In this document: piece by piece, positions 1-9,393 of the stretch
How positions within the stretch are numbered: the first letter of the stretch is position 1
How the letters are laid out: the number at the start of each line of letters is the position of its first letter
Source of the DNA: an uncultured Chitinophagaceae bacterium
GTDB lineage: Bacteria; Bacteroidota; Bacteroidia; Chitinophagales; Chitinophagaceae
Assembly (NCBI GenBank): GCA_937873715.1
Contig: CALMYJ010000012.1
Location: 124,001 to 188,000 of the forward strand
Length of the DNA: 64,000 nt
Direction of reading: 5' to 3'
Translations under genes and position numbers: made by a program
Notes under the pieces: model-generated
The model's input: only the letters and a program-made list of their open reading frames with translations
Databases searched by the model: none
What the model was told of the DNA's origin: nothing

Positions 1-1314
1 GCGTAATGCCACACCCGTAACCGTGATATCATGGTTGTTGTCGGCAAAGGCACGGCGGCGCACCCTGTTTAAATATTCTCTTGCTTTGGTATCGTTGGCA
101 GCAGTGGCCCTGTTATTGGCTTCGGCAGCCATCAGCAATACATCGGCGTAGCGTATGGTGCGAAAGTTGTTCAGGTAATTTAATTCCACCTGCCCGGATG
201 TTTCGCCCTTGCGGGGATGATACTTCTGGTTGTACAGGCCGGTATTTTTATACGGTGCCACGAGGTAAGTAATATTAAAAGAAGGATTAGCATTTTTATA
301 TGCCTCAATATCCAGTATGGTTACATCTTTACGGCTATCGCCGGCTTCAAAAGCACTGGCCAGGTTTTGCGTGGGGAGGTTAGTACTCCAGCCCTGCCCG
401 TAAGGACTGTTACCGGTAAGGTTGCGTATACCACATACCTGCACCGCCAGGTTGCCCTGTCCCCTGCCGGGGTGGCTCCAATCAAAATAAGGGCTGAGGT
501 TAGAGTATTGAATTTCAAATACCGACTCGGCACCGTTTTCGCCAGACTGTAAAAAGATATCTCCAAAAGAACCGGCACCGGGATACCCAATTAACTGGAA
601 AGGCCCGTTTACAACATTTTCGAGCATGGCTGCGGCCTCATCAAATTTATTTTGATACAGTAATACTTTACCCAGCAGTGCCTGTGCAGCATACCTTGTA
701 ATACGACCCTTTTGCGGATTGGTAATGGGCAGTACTGAAATAGCGGCATTTAAATCTTTCTCTATTTGCGCATATACATCAGCTTTAGGTGCCCTGCCCA
801 ATGTACCCGATTCGGCAACAGCAAGGCGTTTATCTACAAAAAGGGGCACATCGCCAAACATGCGTACCAATTCAAAATAGTAGTACGCCCTTAAGAAATA
901 TACTTCGCCATATAAAGCTTCCTTGCCGGTAAAATCGAGCAGGTTTTTATTTTCTTCAAGATAATTCACCCTGTTGATACCCTCGTAGCAGGATACCCAG
1001 CATTCAGCAAGGTAGCTGTTATTGGGTACAATGGTATAATCATCAATTTGCTGAAAGCCTATCTGGTCGGTTGCATTTTCGCCACCAGATACAGAATTGT
1101 CGGAAGCTACATCGCCAATAACCACATTGGCCCAAATCCATTGCAGTGGCGAATAAGCACCCACCACCATCTTGTGGTAGTCGTCGGCAGTTTTAAAATA
1201 ATCAGCAGCCGTTATCTGGTAATCGTCTTTAGGATCGTAAGCAATAAACTTTTTGCAGGCCGGCAGCAGTGCCACCAGCAAGGCAAGTGCAGGTATATAT
1301 TTAGCTTTTTTCAT
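1..1314 (-). CDS. susD: SusD/RagB-family outer-membrane nutrient-binding lipoprotein, partial (C-terminus beyond window)
   Basis: The reading frame is open from the ATG at 1314 to base 1, giving 438 visible residues; SusD proteins are usually 480-600, so the C-terminal part lies outside the window. A lipoprotein signal peptide ends in LPAC with the lipidated Cys at residue 20. TPR-like helical segments follow (for example YFLRAYYYFELVRMFGDVP and RYAAQALLGKVLLYQ), as is typical of SusD. SusD forms the lid on a SusC TonB-dependent channel at the cell surface and captures glycans or other oligomers. The start lies 18 nt after the SusC stop, so the two are cotranscribed. The substrate cannot be told, since no glycosidase gene is visible next to it. 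Confidence 0.93.
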   Translation of the reverse strand, partial: MKKAKYIPALALLVALLPACKKFIAYDPKDDYQITAADYFKTADDYHKMVVGAYSPLQWIWANVVIGDVASDNSVSGGENATDQIGFQQIDDYTIVPNNSYLAECWVSCYEGINRVNYLEENKNLLDFTGKEALYGEVYFLRAYYYFELVRMFGDVPLFVDKRLAVAESGTLGRAPKADVYAQIEKDLNAAISVLPITNPQKGRITRYAAQALLGKVLLYQNKFDEAAAMLENVVNGPFQLIGYPGAGSFGDIFLQSGENGAESVFEIQYSNLSPYFDWSHPGRGQGNLAVQVCGIRNLTGNSPYGQGWSTNLPTQNLASAFEAGDSRKDVTILDIEAYKNANPSFNITYLVAPYKNTGLYNQKYHPRKGETSGQVELNYLNNFRTIRYADVLLMAAEANNRATAANDTKAREYLNRVRRRAFADNNHDITVTGVALR

Positions 1315-1332
1315 ACAGCAATAGTTTTTCGT

Positions 1333-4300
1333 TTAAAATTTAAAATCAACACCGAGCGAATAGGTACGTGCCTGCGGATATGAACCACGGTCAATACCGG
1401 TATCAAATATGCCGCCGGATATCTCGGGGTCAAAGCCGGAGTACTTTGTAAATACAAAGGCATTTTTCACCTGGGCATATATCCTTATTTTGGTAAACAT
1501 TTTATGCCGGTACCAGGCTGCCGGTAATGTATACCCCAATTGCATATCTTTTACTTTTATAAATGAACCATCCTCCACATACCTGTCTGAAGCTCTTGTA
1601 TTGTTATTGGCATCAATAAAAGTGTAGCGTGGGTTACGGGCATCGTTGGTGCTGCCCTCGCCTGTCCATCTTGCCAGCACACCGCGGAATTTGTTGGTCA
1701 TAGCCAGGTTACGTTCGTAAGCCCTGTACACATCATTACCTACTGAAGCATATACAAAACTGGTAAAATCGAAGCCTTTAAAATCGACATTAAGGCTCCA
1801 GCCCATAGTAAAGTCGGGGAAGGGATCGCCTATTTTGGTTCGGTCGTCGGCATCAATTTTTCCATCGCCATTCATATCCACAAAGCGGATATCTCCGGGC
1901 TGTGCATTTTCCTGCAAAGCGCCCTTGGTTAAATCACCTGCATTTTGAAAAAGCCCGTCGGTTTTAAACCCGTAAAAATAACCGGGTGTATACCCTTTTT
2001 CAAACCGGGTGATGCTTTGCGAAGGGATCCCGTAATTACCACCGGTAATTAAACCGTTGTTGGTTTCTGTTACTTCGTTTTTAGCAGCCGTAAATGTGAG
2101 GTTGGTATTGATGCGCAGGTTGCGGCTGATATTGTCGCTATACCCGAGGGTCATTTCGTAACCACTGGTTTTGGTAGTGCCGATATTAGCTGTAGGTGCT
2201 GCGGCTGTACCAAGATACAGGGACAGGGAAGGCGTAAAGAGCAGGCCGCTGATTTTCTTTTCGAAGTAGTCTGCAGAAAGTGAAAGCTTATTATTAGCAA
2301 AGCGAACATCAAAGCCCACATTCAGTTGCTTTTGTTTTTCCCAGGCCAGGTTATCATTTCTAAAGGAGGCAATGGTTGCACCGATAGATGTTGGTTCGTT
2401 ACCAAAAGTATAGCCGGCATTTTGGCCAAGATTATAGATGTAAATACTGTTGGAAATACGCTGAAACTGCGGACTTACATTTTCGTTGCCGGTAACGCCA
2501 TAGCTACCCCTGATTTTTAGATAGTTGATAAAATCAGGCTGAAAGAATGTTTCGTTGGTAACTACCCAGCCCAGTGAGCCGGCGTAAAAATTGGCAAACT
2601 TATTATTGATACCAAATGCGTAGGAGCCATCTCTGCGTGCAGAAAATGAAAGCAGGTATTTATCCCTGTAATCGTAATTAAGCCGGCTGAAGTAAGAGAG
2701 GTTGCGGCGTTCGTACTGCCAGGAACCCACATCAAGACCCGATGCCGGTGCTGTACCCGTTGCTGAAGAGATATCCGCATAATCCCAGGAGTTAAACGGT
2801 ACATCCTGCCGGGAACCGTTGATGGAATTCCCGGAATTTTTTGCCATAGATATCCCAAGCACCACGTCAAAATTGTGGCTTTCGTTGAACTTGAAAAGAT
2901 AATTGGCAAAAGTTTCGAAAGTATAACTGAAGTAGGAGGTTTTATTTTCAGATACATTGTTATGTGCACCCGGCCTTGGTGTGCCATCAGCATTTAAAGT
3001 AGAGTTGATATGCCCGGCACCATAATACGATAATGGATTAAAGCTTTTGCCGGTAATATCCACGTTGGTATAACCATACCTTGAAGTGAGTTTTAAATTC
3101 TTGATGATGTCGTACTGCATTTCCAGCTTGCCATACAGCTTGTTGGTATTGTTTTCATTATATGTATCACCCAACTGAGTGAGGGGATTAAATATTTCGG
3201 ATAAAATATACTGGCTTGTACTATACCTGCCATAGGTGTTGGGTATATTATTAAATATTGGTGCTGTAGGGTCAAAGTTGAGTGCATTGGAAAGTACACT
3301 GTTGATTGAATTTTCGGGAATGCCCTGTCCTTTTATATTTACAAAAGTGGTGTTGGCAATAAACTTTAGTTTTTTGGTAAAATCAAAATTCAGGTTAGCG
3401 GTACCGTTAGCCCTTCTGAAATTAGATTTATCACCCCCGCCCACAATACCATCCTGGCCCAGGTAACCGGCCGATAGAAAATAACCCATTTTTTCGGCAC
3501 CACCCCTTGCAGTAAGGTTATAGGATTGTATGGGAGCCGTTTTAAATATCTGGTCCTGCCAGTTGGTACCCACACCCAGGCCGGATAAATCAGGAAAAAT
3601 TACCGGGCCGCCTGATACGGTACTGCCTTCATTTACCATAGCGGCATACTCCGTGGCATTTAGTACACCTATGGTGTTCAACACTTGCTGTACACCATAA
3701 TTGGCACTTGCGGTAAATTCAGTTTTTTGATTGCGCCTGCCCGATTTGGTTGTTATCAGTATCACCCCATTGCCACCTTTTACCCCATAAATAGCGGTTG
3801 TAGCAGCATCCTTCAATACATTCATCGATTCAATATCAGCGCTGTTGATAGAATTTAAATCATCCAGCGATTGTATAGAGCCATCCACAATTACTACCGG
3901 ATCGGTACCGGTGTACGATGGAATACCCCTGATTAACACCGTAGGCTTAGCACCTGGCGAACCGGGTGATACCACTGTAACGCCGGAAGCCCTTCCCTGC
4001 AGGGCATCTTCTGCCCTCACGGGCCTTAACTTTTCAATATCAGCACCTTTTACCGTAGCGATGGCACCCGATACTTTAGTTACTTTTTGCGTACCATAGC
4101 CAACCACAATTACCTCGTTCAACGCTGATGAATTGGATTGCAGCTTTACCGTTAAACTAACGGCATTACCTACCCGTATTTCCTGCGGCTGGTAGCCCAC
4201 CAGCGAAATCACCAACACCGCGTTGGCATCAGGTACATTAATTTTAAAAACACCGTTTTTATCGGTAGACGTTCCGGTAGTTGTTCCTTTTACCAGCACC

Positions 4301-4749
4301 GTTACACTTTCGAGCGGCAAACCGGTCAACTGGTCGGTTACAACACCGGTAACAGGCACTACAGCTATATCCTGCTGCACCTGCCGGAGCAACTCCGATG
4401 TTTCAGCGGGCAACATACCCATACTTTCGGTAAGTTTTTTATAATCGGCAGCCGATTTATAAATCACATACGCCTTGGTGAGCACTTTTTTATACTTAAT
4501 ATTGAATGGCTTAAACAATGCCTCCAGCATAGTTTCTACAGTACTGTAGTTCGATATATCAAAACTGATTTTTACGGCAGGCAGCGTGTTGGACTCATAC
4601 ACAAAATCCACATCAAATTTTTTCCGGGATTCGGAGAGGATGTCTGTAAAAGACCGTGGGGATTCGGCTTGTCCCTTGGAGTAGCTGTGCAAATTAGCAC
4701 ATAGCAGCAGGGACAGCAGCAGTTTTACTGCTACAATTTTTTTTCTCAT
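1333..4749 (-). CDS. susC: SusC/RagA-family TonB-dependent outer-membrane receptor with N-terminal STN signalling domain
   Basis: This 1138-residue protein imports its ligand through the outer membrane with TonB energy. In order: a signal peptide (about 1-26), an STN (secretin/TonB short N-terminal) domain at about 35-100, a carboxypeptidase-regulatory-like beta-sandwich at about 133-205 (VTGVVTDQLTGLPLESVTV), the SusC signature NEVIVVGYGT at 211-220, a plug and a long C-terminal beta-barrel ending in aromatic FKF. The STN domain is the part that touches a FecR anti-sigma factor in FecA/FpvA-type systems. The fecR and ECF sigma genes lie directly upstream on the same strand, so ligand occupancy probably controls expression of this pair. 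SusD follows 18 nt downstream. Confidence 0.96.
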   Translation of the reverse strand: MRKKIVAVKLLLSLLLCANLHSYSKGQAESPRSFTDILSESRKKFDVDFVYESNTLPAVKISFDISNYSTVETMLEALFKPFNIKYKKVLTKAYVIYKSAADYKKLTESMGMLPAETSELLRQVQQDIAVVPVTGVVTDQLTGLPLESVTVLVKGTTTGTSTDKNGVFKINVPDANAVLVISLVGYQPQEIRVGNAVSLTVKLQSNSSALNEVIVVGYGTQKVTKVSGAIATVKGADIEKLRPVRAEDALQGRASGVTVVSPGSPGAKPTVLIRGIPSYTGTDPVVIVDGSIQSLDDLNSINSADIESMNVLKDAATTAIYGVKGGNGVILITTKSGRRNQKTEFTASANYGVQQVLNTIGVLNATEYAAMVNEGSTVSGGPVIFPDLSGLGVGTNWQDQIFKTAPIQSYNLTARGGAEKMGYFLSAGYLGQDGIVGGGDKSNFRRANGTANLNFDFTKKLKFIANTTFVNIKGQGIPENSINSVLSNALNFDPTAPIFNNIPNTYGRYSTSQYILSEIFNPLTQLGDTYNENNTNKLYGKLEMQYDIIKNLKLTSRYGYTNVDITGKSFNPLSYYGAGHINSTLNADGTPRPGAHNNVSENKTSYFSYTFETFANYLFKFNESHNFDVVLGISMAKNSGNSINGSRQDVPFNSWDYADISSATGTAPASGLDVGSWQYERRNLSYFSRLNYDYRDKYLLSFSARRDGSYAFGINNKFANFYAGSLGWVVTNETFFQPDFINYLKIRGSYGVTGNENVSPQFQRISNSIYIYNLGQNAGYTFGNEPTSIGATIASFRNDNLAWEKQKQLNVGFDVRFANNKLSLSADYFEKKISGLLFTPSLSLYLGTAAAPTANIGTTKTSGYEMTLGYSDNISRNLRINTNLTFTAAKNEVTETNNGLITGGNYGIPSQSITRFEKGYTPGYFYGFKTDGLFQNAGDLTKGALQENAQPGDIRFVDMNGDGKIDADDRTKIGDPFPDFTMGWSLNVDFKGFDFTSFVYASVGNDVYRAYERNLAMTNKFRGVLARWTGEGSTNDARNPRYTFIDANNNTRASDRYVEDGSFIKVKDMQLGYTLPAAWYRHKMFTKIRIYAQVKNAFVFTKYSGFDPEISGGIFDTGIDRGSYPQARTYSLGVDFKF

Positions 4750-4789
4750 AAAGCTAAGTTTATCGTTAAAGAGTGAATGGGGCGGCGGG

Positions 4790-5707
4790 CTAAAAACCAG
4801 CTACCCGTATGGTTTTATTGTCAATCGTCATTTTTAAGTTATAGGCAAGTTGCAGCACTTCTACCAGCTCTTTTAAATTATCGGCCCTTAAATCGCCACT
4901 GATGGTGCGCTGCAGTAAAGTTTCATCGGCGACTACTACTTTGTAGCCATAAATATCCTGGATGATGGCACTTACTTCCTGTAAGCTGGTATTGTCAAAA
5001 TGAAACTCGTTGCGTACCCAACCGGAGTGTGTAGCGGCATTAGCAACCGAACTTATATTCAGACCGGATACAGTATCCAGTACTACTATTTCGCCGGGCT
5101 TAATTTCAAACACTCCAGTTGTTGCTTTTGCTTTGAGTGCCGCTTTCGCTGTTTGATTAAGGGTAAGCTTTATTTTACCTTCTTCCAGGGCCACTATCGA
5201 TTTTTCGTGCCGGGTATTCACATTAAACTTTGTGCCGAGCACTTCTACATCCACATCCTTGGTATGTACAATAAATTTTTGCTGTGTGGTTTCTTTTTTG
5301 GCTACTTCAAAATAGGCTTCCCCTTCCAGCCACACCTGCCTTTCGCCAATATCCGTCCAGTTGGCAGACAGCTTTAATTCAGAATTGGCATTGAGTGTAA
5401 CAACCGATCCGTCTGGCAGGGTGATTTTTTTAATTTTTGCATAATCGGTTTTATAAACGCTTCCACTACTGCTGTCATTTTGTGAGGTGTAATACCAAAC
5501 GCCGGTACAAAGGATTAATAATAAGGAAGCTGCTACGGCAACACTTTTCATCCAGTATATATTACGTACCGGTGCTTCTGCGCTAATGGCCTCTTCCACT
5601 TTTTTCCAGTTATGCTCCTGGATTGTATCAGCAACCGCTTTCTTTCTGAAGCTGAAAGACATCTCATCTTCCGGAAGACCGGAGGTAAAATCTTCACTCA
5701 TTTGCAA
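4790..5707 (-). CDS. fecR: FecR-family anti-sigma factor
   Basis: The 305-residue protein has a cytoplasmic N-terminus, one membrane segment at about 53-73 (SVAVAASLLLILCTGVWYY), a periplasmic FecR domain (about 110-215, with LPDGSVVTLNANSEL and WLEGEAYFEV) and a C-terminal DUF4974-type domain containing FDNTSLQEVSAIIQDIYGYK. It would hold the ECF sigma factor encoded just upstream and release it on a signal from the STN domain of the SusC encoded downstream. It sits 58 nt after the sigma gene and 40 nt before susC. Family assignment is firm; the ligand is unknown. Confidence 0.94.
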   Translation of the reverse strand: MQMSEDFTSGLPEDEMSFSFRKKAVADTIQEHNWKKVEEAISAEAPVRNIYWMKSVAVAASLLLILCTGVWYYTSQNDSSSGSVYKTDYAKIKKITLPDGSVVTLNANSELKLSANWTDIGERQVWLEGEAYFEVAKKETTQQKFIVHTKDVDVEVLGTKFNVNTRHEKSIVALEEGKIKLTLNQTAKAALKAKATTGVFEIKPGEIVVLDTVSGLNISSVANAATHSGWVRNEFHFDNTSLQEVSAIIQDIYGYKVVVADETLLQRTISGDLRADNLKELVEVLQLAYNLKMTIDNKTIRVAGF

Positions 5708-5765
5708 GCGTTTTTTAATAAAGACACCAAAAAGAAAAGAATATACTCACCCGGGATAAAAAAAA

Positions 5766-6371
5766 TTATACCGTTCCAAATCGATGTGCCGTGCAGAGTA
5801 GTAAAAAAAGGGTGAATAAGTTAGCCGAACGCATATTGTGGAGTGCCCGCTGCTTCAGGTTTTGTACGGATTGATAATTGACTGCCATGATATCGGCCAC
5901 CTGTGCCAGGGGCATATCTTCAAAGTAGTGCAGGTATATCACTTCACGCTGCCGTTCGGGCAGGGCATGCAATACATGAAGGATTTTTTCTTTAAGCCCT
6001 TCATCATACTCCTTTTTAATGATTATTTCTTCCTGCGAAAACTCGATATCGGGCCCGGCCATTTCCGTGGGAAGCAGACGTTTTGGTTTGTTATCCCTTA
6101 GCTGGTTGAGTAACTGCCTGCGGAGTGTGGTAAAAAAAAATGGTTTTACTTTTTCGAGCCGGCCTATTGAAGAGCGTTTATTCCATATTTTAATGAACAA
6201 TTCCTGTACTGCATCATCTGCACCCGTATCGTCTTTCAAAATCTTAACGGCATAACTATAAAGGCCTTCAAAAAGCGCCGCATGGATATAACCAAAGGCA
6301 ACGGTATCGCCGTTAAGACAAAGCTGCCAATAGTTTTTTAATTGTTCATTATCTGCAAAGGCCTGGTCCAT
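5766..6371 (-). CDS. ECF RNA polymerase sigma factor (sigma-70 family, Bacteroidota FecI-like)
   Basis: A 201-residue sigma factor with region 2 at about 25-95 (GADDAVQELFIKIWNKRS) and region 4 at about 130-185 (LPERQREVIYLHYFEDMPLAQVADIM). Region 4 contains the helix-turn-helix that reads the -35 box. This is the first gene of the sigma - FecR - SusC - SusD locus and probably drives that locus. The C-terminal tail is hydrophobic (NLFTLFLLLC), which is seen in several Bacteroidota ECF sigmas. I saw no clear housekeeping promoter in the 150 nt upstream, so autoregulation is possible. Confidence 0.93.
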   Translation of the reverse strand: MDQAFADNEQLKNYWQLCLNGDTVAFGYIHAALFEGLYSYAVKILKDDTGADDAVQELFIKIWNKRSSIGRLEKVKPFFFTTLRRQLLNQLRDNKPKRLLPTEMAGPDIEFSQEEIIIKKEYDEGLKEKILHVLHALPERQREVIYLHYFEDMPLAQVADIMAVNYQSVQNLKQRALHNMRSANLFTLFLLLCTAHRFGTV

Positions 6372-6464
6372 TACAACTTACCCTGCAAGTATACAGGATA
6401 TTTATACTGAAATTATGCGTTAACCCGGCAGAATGGAAAAAAAATTTAGTTGCAGCTAATAAAG

Positions 6465-6482
6465 CCTGCATCACCATGCAGG
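6465..6482 (-). terminator. candidate terminator hairpin after the ars operon
   Basis: A perfect 7-bp stem (CCTGCAT/ATGCAGG, 6465-6471 and 6476-6482) with a 4-nt loop lies about 40 nt past the arsC stop on the minus strand. The U-tract that follows is weak and interrupted, so it may only be an mRNA-stabilising hairpin. Confidence 0.35.
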
Positions 6483-6523
6483 TAATTTTAAAAAAATAAA
6501 CGGTTATGCTGCTGCACCGGCTG

Positions 6524-6919
6524 CTATAATTCTGTCAGCAAGGCTTTTACCTGCTGCCCGATATAATCCCTCACCTGGTTAAACGCCTGCGGCTCCATGT
6601 GTTTGGGATCGGGTATTTGCCAGTCGATAAATTGTTTTGCAGGCATCCAGGGGCAGGCATCGCCACAGCCCATAGTTACTACCGCATCAAAGGGGGCGTA
6701 TTCTTTTACTTCGTCGAGGCTTTTACTGTCGTGTGTACTCAAATCGTAGCCCAGTTCATTCATCGCTGCAATGGCTTTCGGGTTTACAATACCGCTTGGT
6801 TTGCTGCCGGCACTGTAAGCTTCCACAGCATCGCCGCCATATATTTTGGCAAAAGCCTGGCTCATTTGAGAGCGGTTGCTGTTTTCAATACATACAAAAA
6901 GCAGTTTCTTTTTTTCCAT
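6524..6919 (-). CDS. arsC: arsenate reductase, low-molecular-weight phosphatase type
   Basis: This protein reduces arsenate to arsenite in the cytoplasm so that it can be exported by Acr3 or methylated by ArsM. It has 131 residues. The CX5R phosphatase-like P-loop is CIENSNR at 10-16, followed by Ser17. The redox cysteines are Cys85 and Cys89 in MGCGDACPW. That spacing (C-x3-C) differs from the thioredoxin-coupled plasmid pI258 enzyme (C-x6-C) and looks like the GCGDxCP variants known from actinobacteria and others, so the reducing partner is uncertain. It is the last gene of the ars operon, 27 nt after the phosphoesterase gene. Confidence 0.94.
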   Translation of the reverse strand: MEKKKLLFVCIENSNRSQMSQAFAKIYGGDAVEAYSAGSKPSGIVNPKAIAAMNELGYDLSTHDSKSLDEVKEYAPFDAVVTMGCGDACPWMPAKQFIDWQIPDPKHMEPQAFNQVRDYIGQQVKALLTEL

Positions 6920-6946
6920 GGTTGTTTTTAAGTTGAAGTTGAATAA

Positions 6947-7681
6947 TTAATATCCTTTACGTAGCATATCGGCCAGTGTGTTGGGCAATGGGCTGGCTTC
7001 AATAGCAGTTGCTGCTTTTTCCACATCGTACGAAAATCGTATAAACTGTACTGTTATACTGTCTTTATCCAATGGGCTGCTGTTGGCATCCAATGTGATT
7101 AATGCATAGCAACCATCGGGAGTGCCATCTTTTGGCTTACCCACCGAGCCTGCATTAATGGCATGATAACACACTGGTATACCAGTACCCGCCTGCAACA
7201 CCCGGTGGTAGGCTTTATGCGAATGCCCGAAGCAAATCATATCGGCACCTGCATTAGCAAACACCTGTAAAAATTCGGTTTCGTCTTTATCTTCCAGCAG
7301 GTACTCTTTATTACTTGACGGGCTGCCATGCACCAACAGCATGTTGAGTTGGACATTATCGAAATTAAAAGTGAGCCGGATATGTGCCGGCAAACTCAAC
7401 AGGTATTTTTTTTCATCAGCACCCACCAGGCTGTAGGCATAGTTTTGAACCTGGTTCAAATCGGTAGCTGTAAGCTTTTGCATTTTCACATCATGATTAC
7501 CAGCAATAGTGGCAATACCCCGCCGGCGTATTAGCTGCACAACTTCGTTGGGCCAGATGTGATAGCCAATTAAATCGCCAAGACAATACACGGCATCAGG
7601 CGCATGGGCATCCATACTTTCAAATGCCGCCTCCAAAGCTGGCAGGTTGGCATGTATATCACTGAGTAAGGCTATTGTCAT
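6947..7681 (-). CDS. calcineurin-like metallophosphoesterase in the ars operon
   Basis: The 244-residue protein carries the full metallophosphoesterase set: Asp8 and His10 (SDIH), GDLIG at 35-39, GNHD at 61-64, a VHGSP motif near 117 and GHSHKAYH near 155. These ligands bind two metal ions in the YfcE/MJ0936-like family. There is no signal peptide, so it is cytoplasmic. Its start overlaps the acr3 end by 23 bp, which implies translational coupling. Its job in arsenic resistance is unknown; phosphate or arsenate-ester hydrolysis is one inference. It could be a general phosphodiesterase carried along in the operon. Confidence 0.88.
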   Translation of the reverse strand: MTIALLSDIHANLPALEAAFESMDAHAPDAVYCLGDLIGYHIWPNEVVQLIRRRGIATIAGNHDVKMQKLTATDLNQVQNYAYSLVGADEKKYLLSLPAHIRLTFNFDNVQLNMLLVHGSPSSNKEYLLEDKDETEFLQVFANAGADMICFGHSHKAYHRVLQAGTGIPVCYHAINAGSVGKPKDGTPDGCYALITLDANSSPLDKDSITVQFIRFSYDVEKAATAIEASPLPNTLADMLRKGY

Positions 7682-8711
7682 CAGGTGTATATTTTTTACG
7701 CAGATAAAGGGCTGCCTTAACCAGCAGTATCAATACCGGCACTTCTACCAGCGGACCAATCACTCCTGCAAATGCCTGCGGCGAATGGATACCAAACACT
7801 GCGATGGCCACTGCAATAGCCAGTTCAAAATTATTGCCGGTGGCTGTAAATGAAATAGATGCATTTTTATCGTATGGCATGCCCATTGCCTTATTGATAA
7901 AAAAACTGGAGAAGAACATCAGCACAAAATAAATAAACAGGGGTATCGCCACTTTAACCACATCGAGGGGTAGCTGCAAAATGGCATCGCCTTTGAGGCT
8001 AAACATTAATAAGATGGTAAACAACAAAGCGTACAGGGTGATTGGTGAAATAGCCGGTATAAATTTCCTGTTGTACCAATCTTTGCCTTTGGCCTGTAGC
8101 AGAAAATGGCGGCTTAAAAAACCGGCTACAAAGGGTACACCAAGATAAATAGCTACACTTTTGGCCACTTCGCCCATAGGCACCTGTACGCTAAATTGCC
8201 CCATGCCTAATTTTTGCGGCAGCACATTAATAAACAGCCAGGCATAAAAGCTGTAAGTAAATACCTGGAAGATGCTGTTAAGCGCTACTAACAGTGCTGC
8301 ATATTCCCGGTTGCCCCCGGCAAGATCGTTCCACACAATAACCATGGCAATGCAACGGGCCAGCCCAATTAAAATGAGGCCCACCATATAATCCGGCTCA
8401 TTGCGCAAAAAAACCAATGCCAGCACAAACATCAGCACCGGCCCTATCACCCAGTTGAGCAGTAATGACAACGACATGGCCTTTTTATCCTTAAAAGCCT
8501 GCGGCAGCAAACTGTAATCCACTTTTGCCAGTGGCGGGTACATCATTAATATTAACCCCACAGCCAGTGGAATATTGGTAGTTCCGGAAGACATGGCATT
8601 GGTAATAGTGGACATACCCGGAAAAAAATAGCCAATGGCCACACCCAGCAACATGGCTAAAAAAATCCACAGGGTAAGATAACGATCCAGGAATTTTAAA
8701 CGGACTTGCAT
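7659..8711 (-). CDS. acr3: ACR3-family arsenite efflux transporter
   Basis: A 350-residue, roughly ten-helix inner-membrane carrier that extrudes arsenite using the proton gradient. The ACR3 hallmark Cys in the fourth membrane segment is present as Cys120 in [18 protein letters not shown], and the C-terminal [18 protein letters not shown] segment is typical of the family. The length matches ACR3 proteins. It starts 35 nt after the arsN2 stop and overlaps the metallophosphoesterase gene by 23 bp at its 3' end. Confidence 0.96.
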   Translation of the reverse strand: MQVRLKFLDRYLTLWIFLAMLLGVAIGYFFPGMSTITNAMSSGTTNIPLAVGLILMMYPPLAKVDYSLLPQAFKDKKAMSLSLLLNWVIGPVLMFVLALVFLRNEPDYMVGLILIGLARCIAMVIVWNDLAGGNREYAALLVALNSIFQVFTYSFYAWLFINVLPQKLGMGQFSVQVPMGEVAKSVAIYLGVPFVAGFLSRHFLLQAKGKDWYNRKFIPAISPITLYALLFTILLMFSLKGDAILQLPLDVVKVAIPLFIYFVLMFFSSFFINKAMGMPYDKNASISFTATGNNFELAIAVAIAVFGIHSPQAFAGVIGPLVEVPVLILLVKAALYLRKKYTPDDNSLTQ

Positions 8712-8746
8712 AGTTCAAAAAAGCGTTTATAGATACAGGAGAGTAA

Positions 8747-9199
8747 TTAAATTCTTTTTTTCATCAGCACGGCAGATGCAGGGCAAAGGCCGGTAAATTC
8801 AGCAGTTTGCTGCACTGCTGGCGGAGCCTGCTCCCTGCCAATTACACAATAGCCCTGCTTATCAAAAAAGTCTTTAGCTGTGGTAGTAAGCAGGTACATA
8901 CAATTGATGCCGCTTTCTTTGGCATAAGCTTCAATGGCATCAGTAATGAGCTTACCATACCCCCTGCCCTGCATGCTGCTTAGTACACTTACGCTGCGCA
9001 ACAGTGCACAATCTTCAAAAATTTCTAAGCCGGCAGTACCCACAGGCTGTTCGGCATCCAGCAGCAGGTAAAGAAGTTTATCTTCATCAAGGTCGCTTAC
9101 AGGCAACTGTTGTTGCTGCAGTAATTGTATAGCGGTTTGCCTATCGCTATCCGATACGGCAATTTTTAGTATTAATGTTTTGTTGAGTGTAGTATTCAT
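8747..9199 (-). CDS. arsN2: ArsN2-type GNAT N-acetyltransferase
   Basis: A 150-residue GNAT acetyltransferase. The acetyl-CoA loop is QGRGYGKL, preceded by the ALLRSVSVLSSM strand, and the C-terminal half (YLLTTTAKDFFDKQGY, then ATAxFxxLCPASAV-like TAEFTGLCPASAVLMKK) is the signature of the arsenic-operon ArsN2 group. Members are thought to acetylate organoarsenical or related toxic substrates, but the exact substrate here is not known. An in-frame ATG at 9223 would add eight lysine-rich residues; I prefer 9199 because the fold starts shortly after it. It lies between the Cys-rich peptide gene and acr3. Confidence 0.87.
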   Translation of the reverse strand: MNTTLNKTLILKIAVSDSDRQTAIQLLQQQQLPVSDLDEDKLLYLLLDAEQPVGTAGLEIFEDCALLRSVSVLSSMQGRGYGKLITDAIEAYAKESGINCMYLLTTTAKDFFDKQGYCVIGREQAPPAVQQTAEFTGLCPASAVLMKKRI

Positions 9200-9277
9200 G
9201 GTTATCTTTTTTTTTAAAATCATACAATTTGATAAGGAGAGAAAGGAACCGGCTTTAGCAACCGGCCCCTTTAATTT

Positions 9278-9352
9278 TTAGCAGCATCCGCCGCCGTTGT
9301 ACTGGCAGCCACACACTGTGCAGCAGCCGCCATCATTTTGATTGTTTTTCAT
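9278..9352 (-). CDS. 24-residue cysteine-rich micropeptide in the ars operon
   Basis: A short ATG-to-TAA frame between arsM and arsN2 encodes 24 residues: a charged or polar N-terminus (MKNNQND), then Gly- and Cys-rich sequence with Cys at 10, 11, 14, 16, 23 and 24 (six of 24 residues). A purine-rich AAGAGAG lies 4 nt before the ATG, which is more SD-like than most genes here. The gaps to arsM (41 nt) and to the arsN2 ATG (78 nt) fit an operon gene. The pattern CC-x2-C-x-C ... CC suggests binding of thiophilic ions such as As(III). I know no named family for it. The alternative is a chance frame in a spacer, which the Cys density argues against. Confidence 0.6.
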   Translation of the reverse strand: MKNNQNDGGCCTVCGCQYNGGGCC

Positions 9353-9393
9353 GGCTCTCTTGTTTTGTGCCTTTCGGCGATGAATAAAAATTT

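Noticed and set aside
5000..5377. A 125-residue plus-strand frame inside fecR
   Set aside because: It is antisense to a clear FecR gene and has no recognisable domain.
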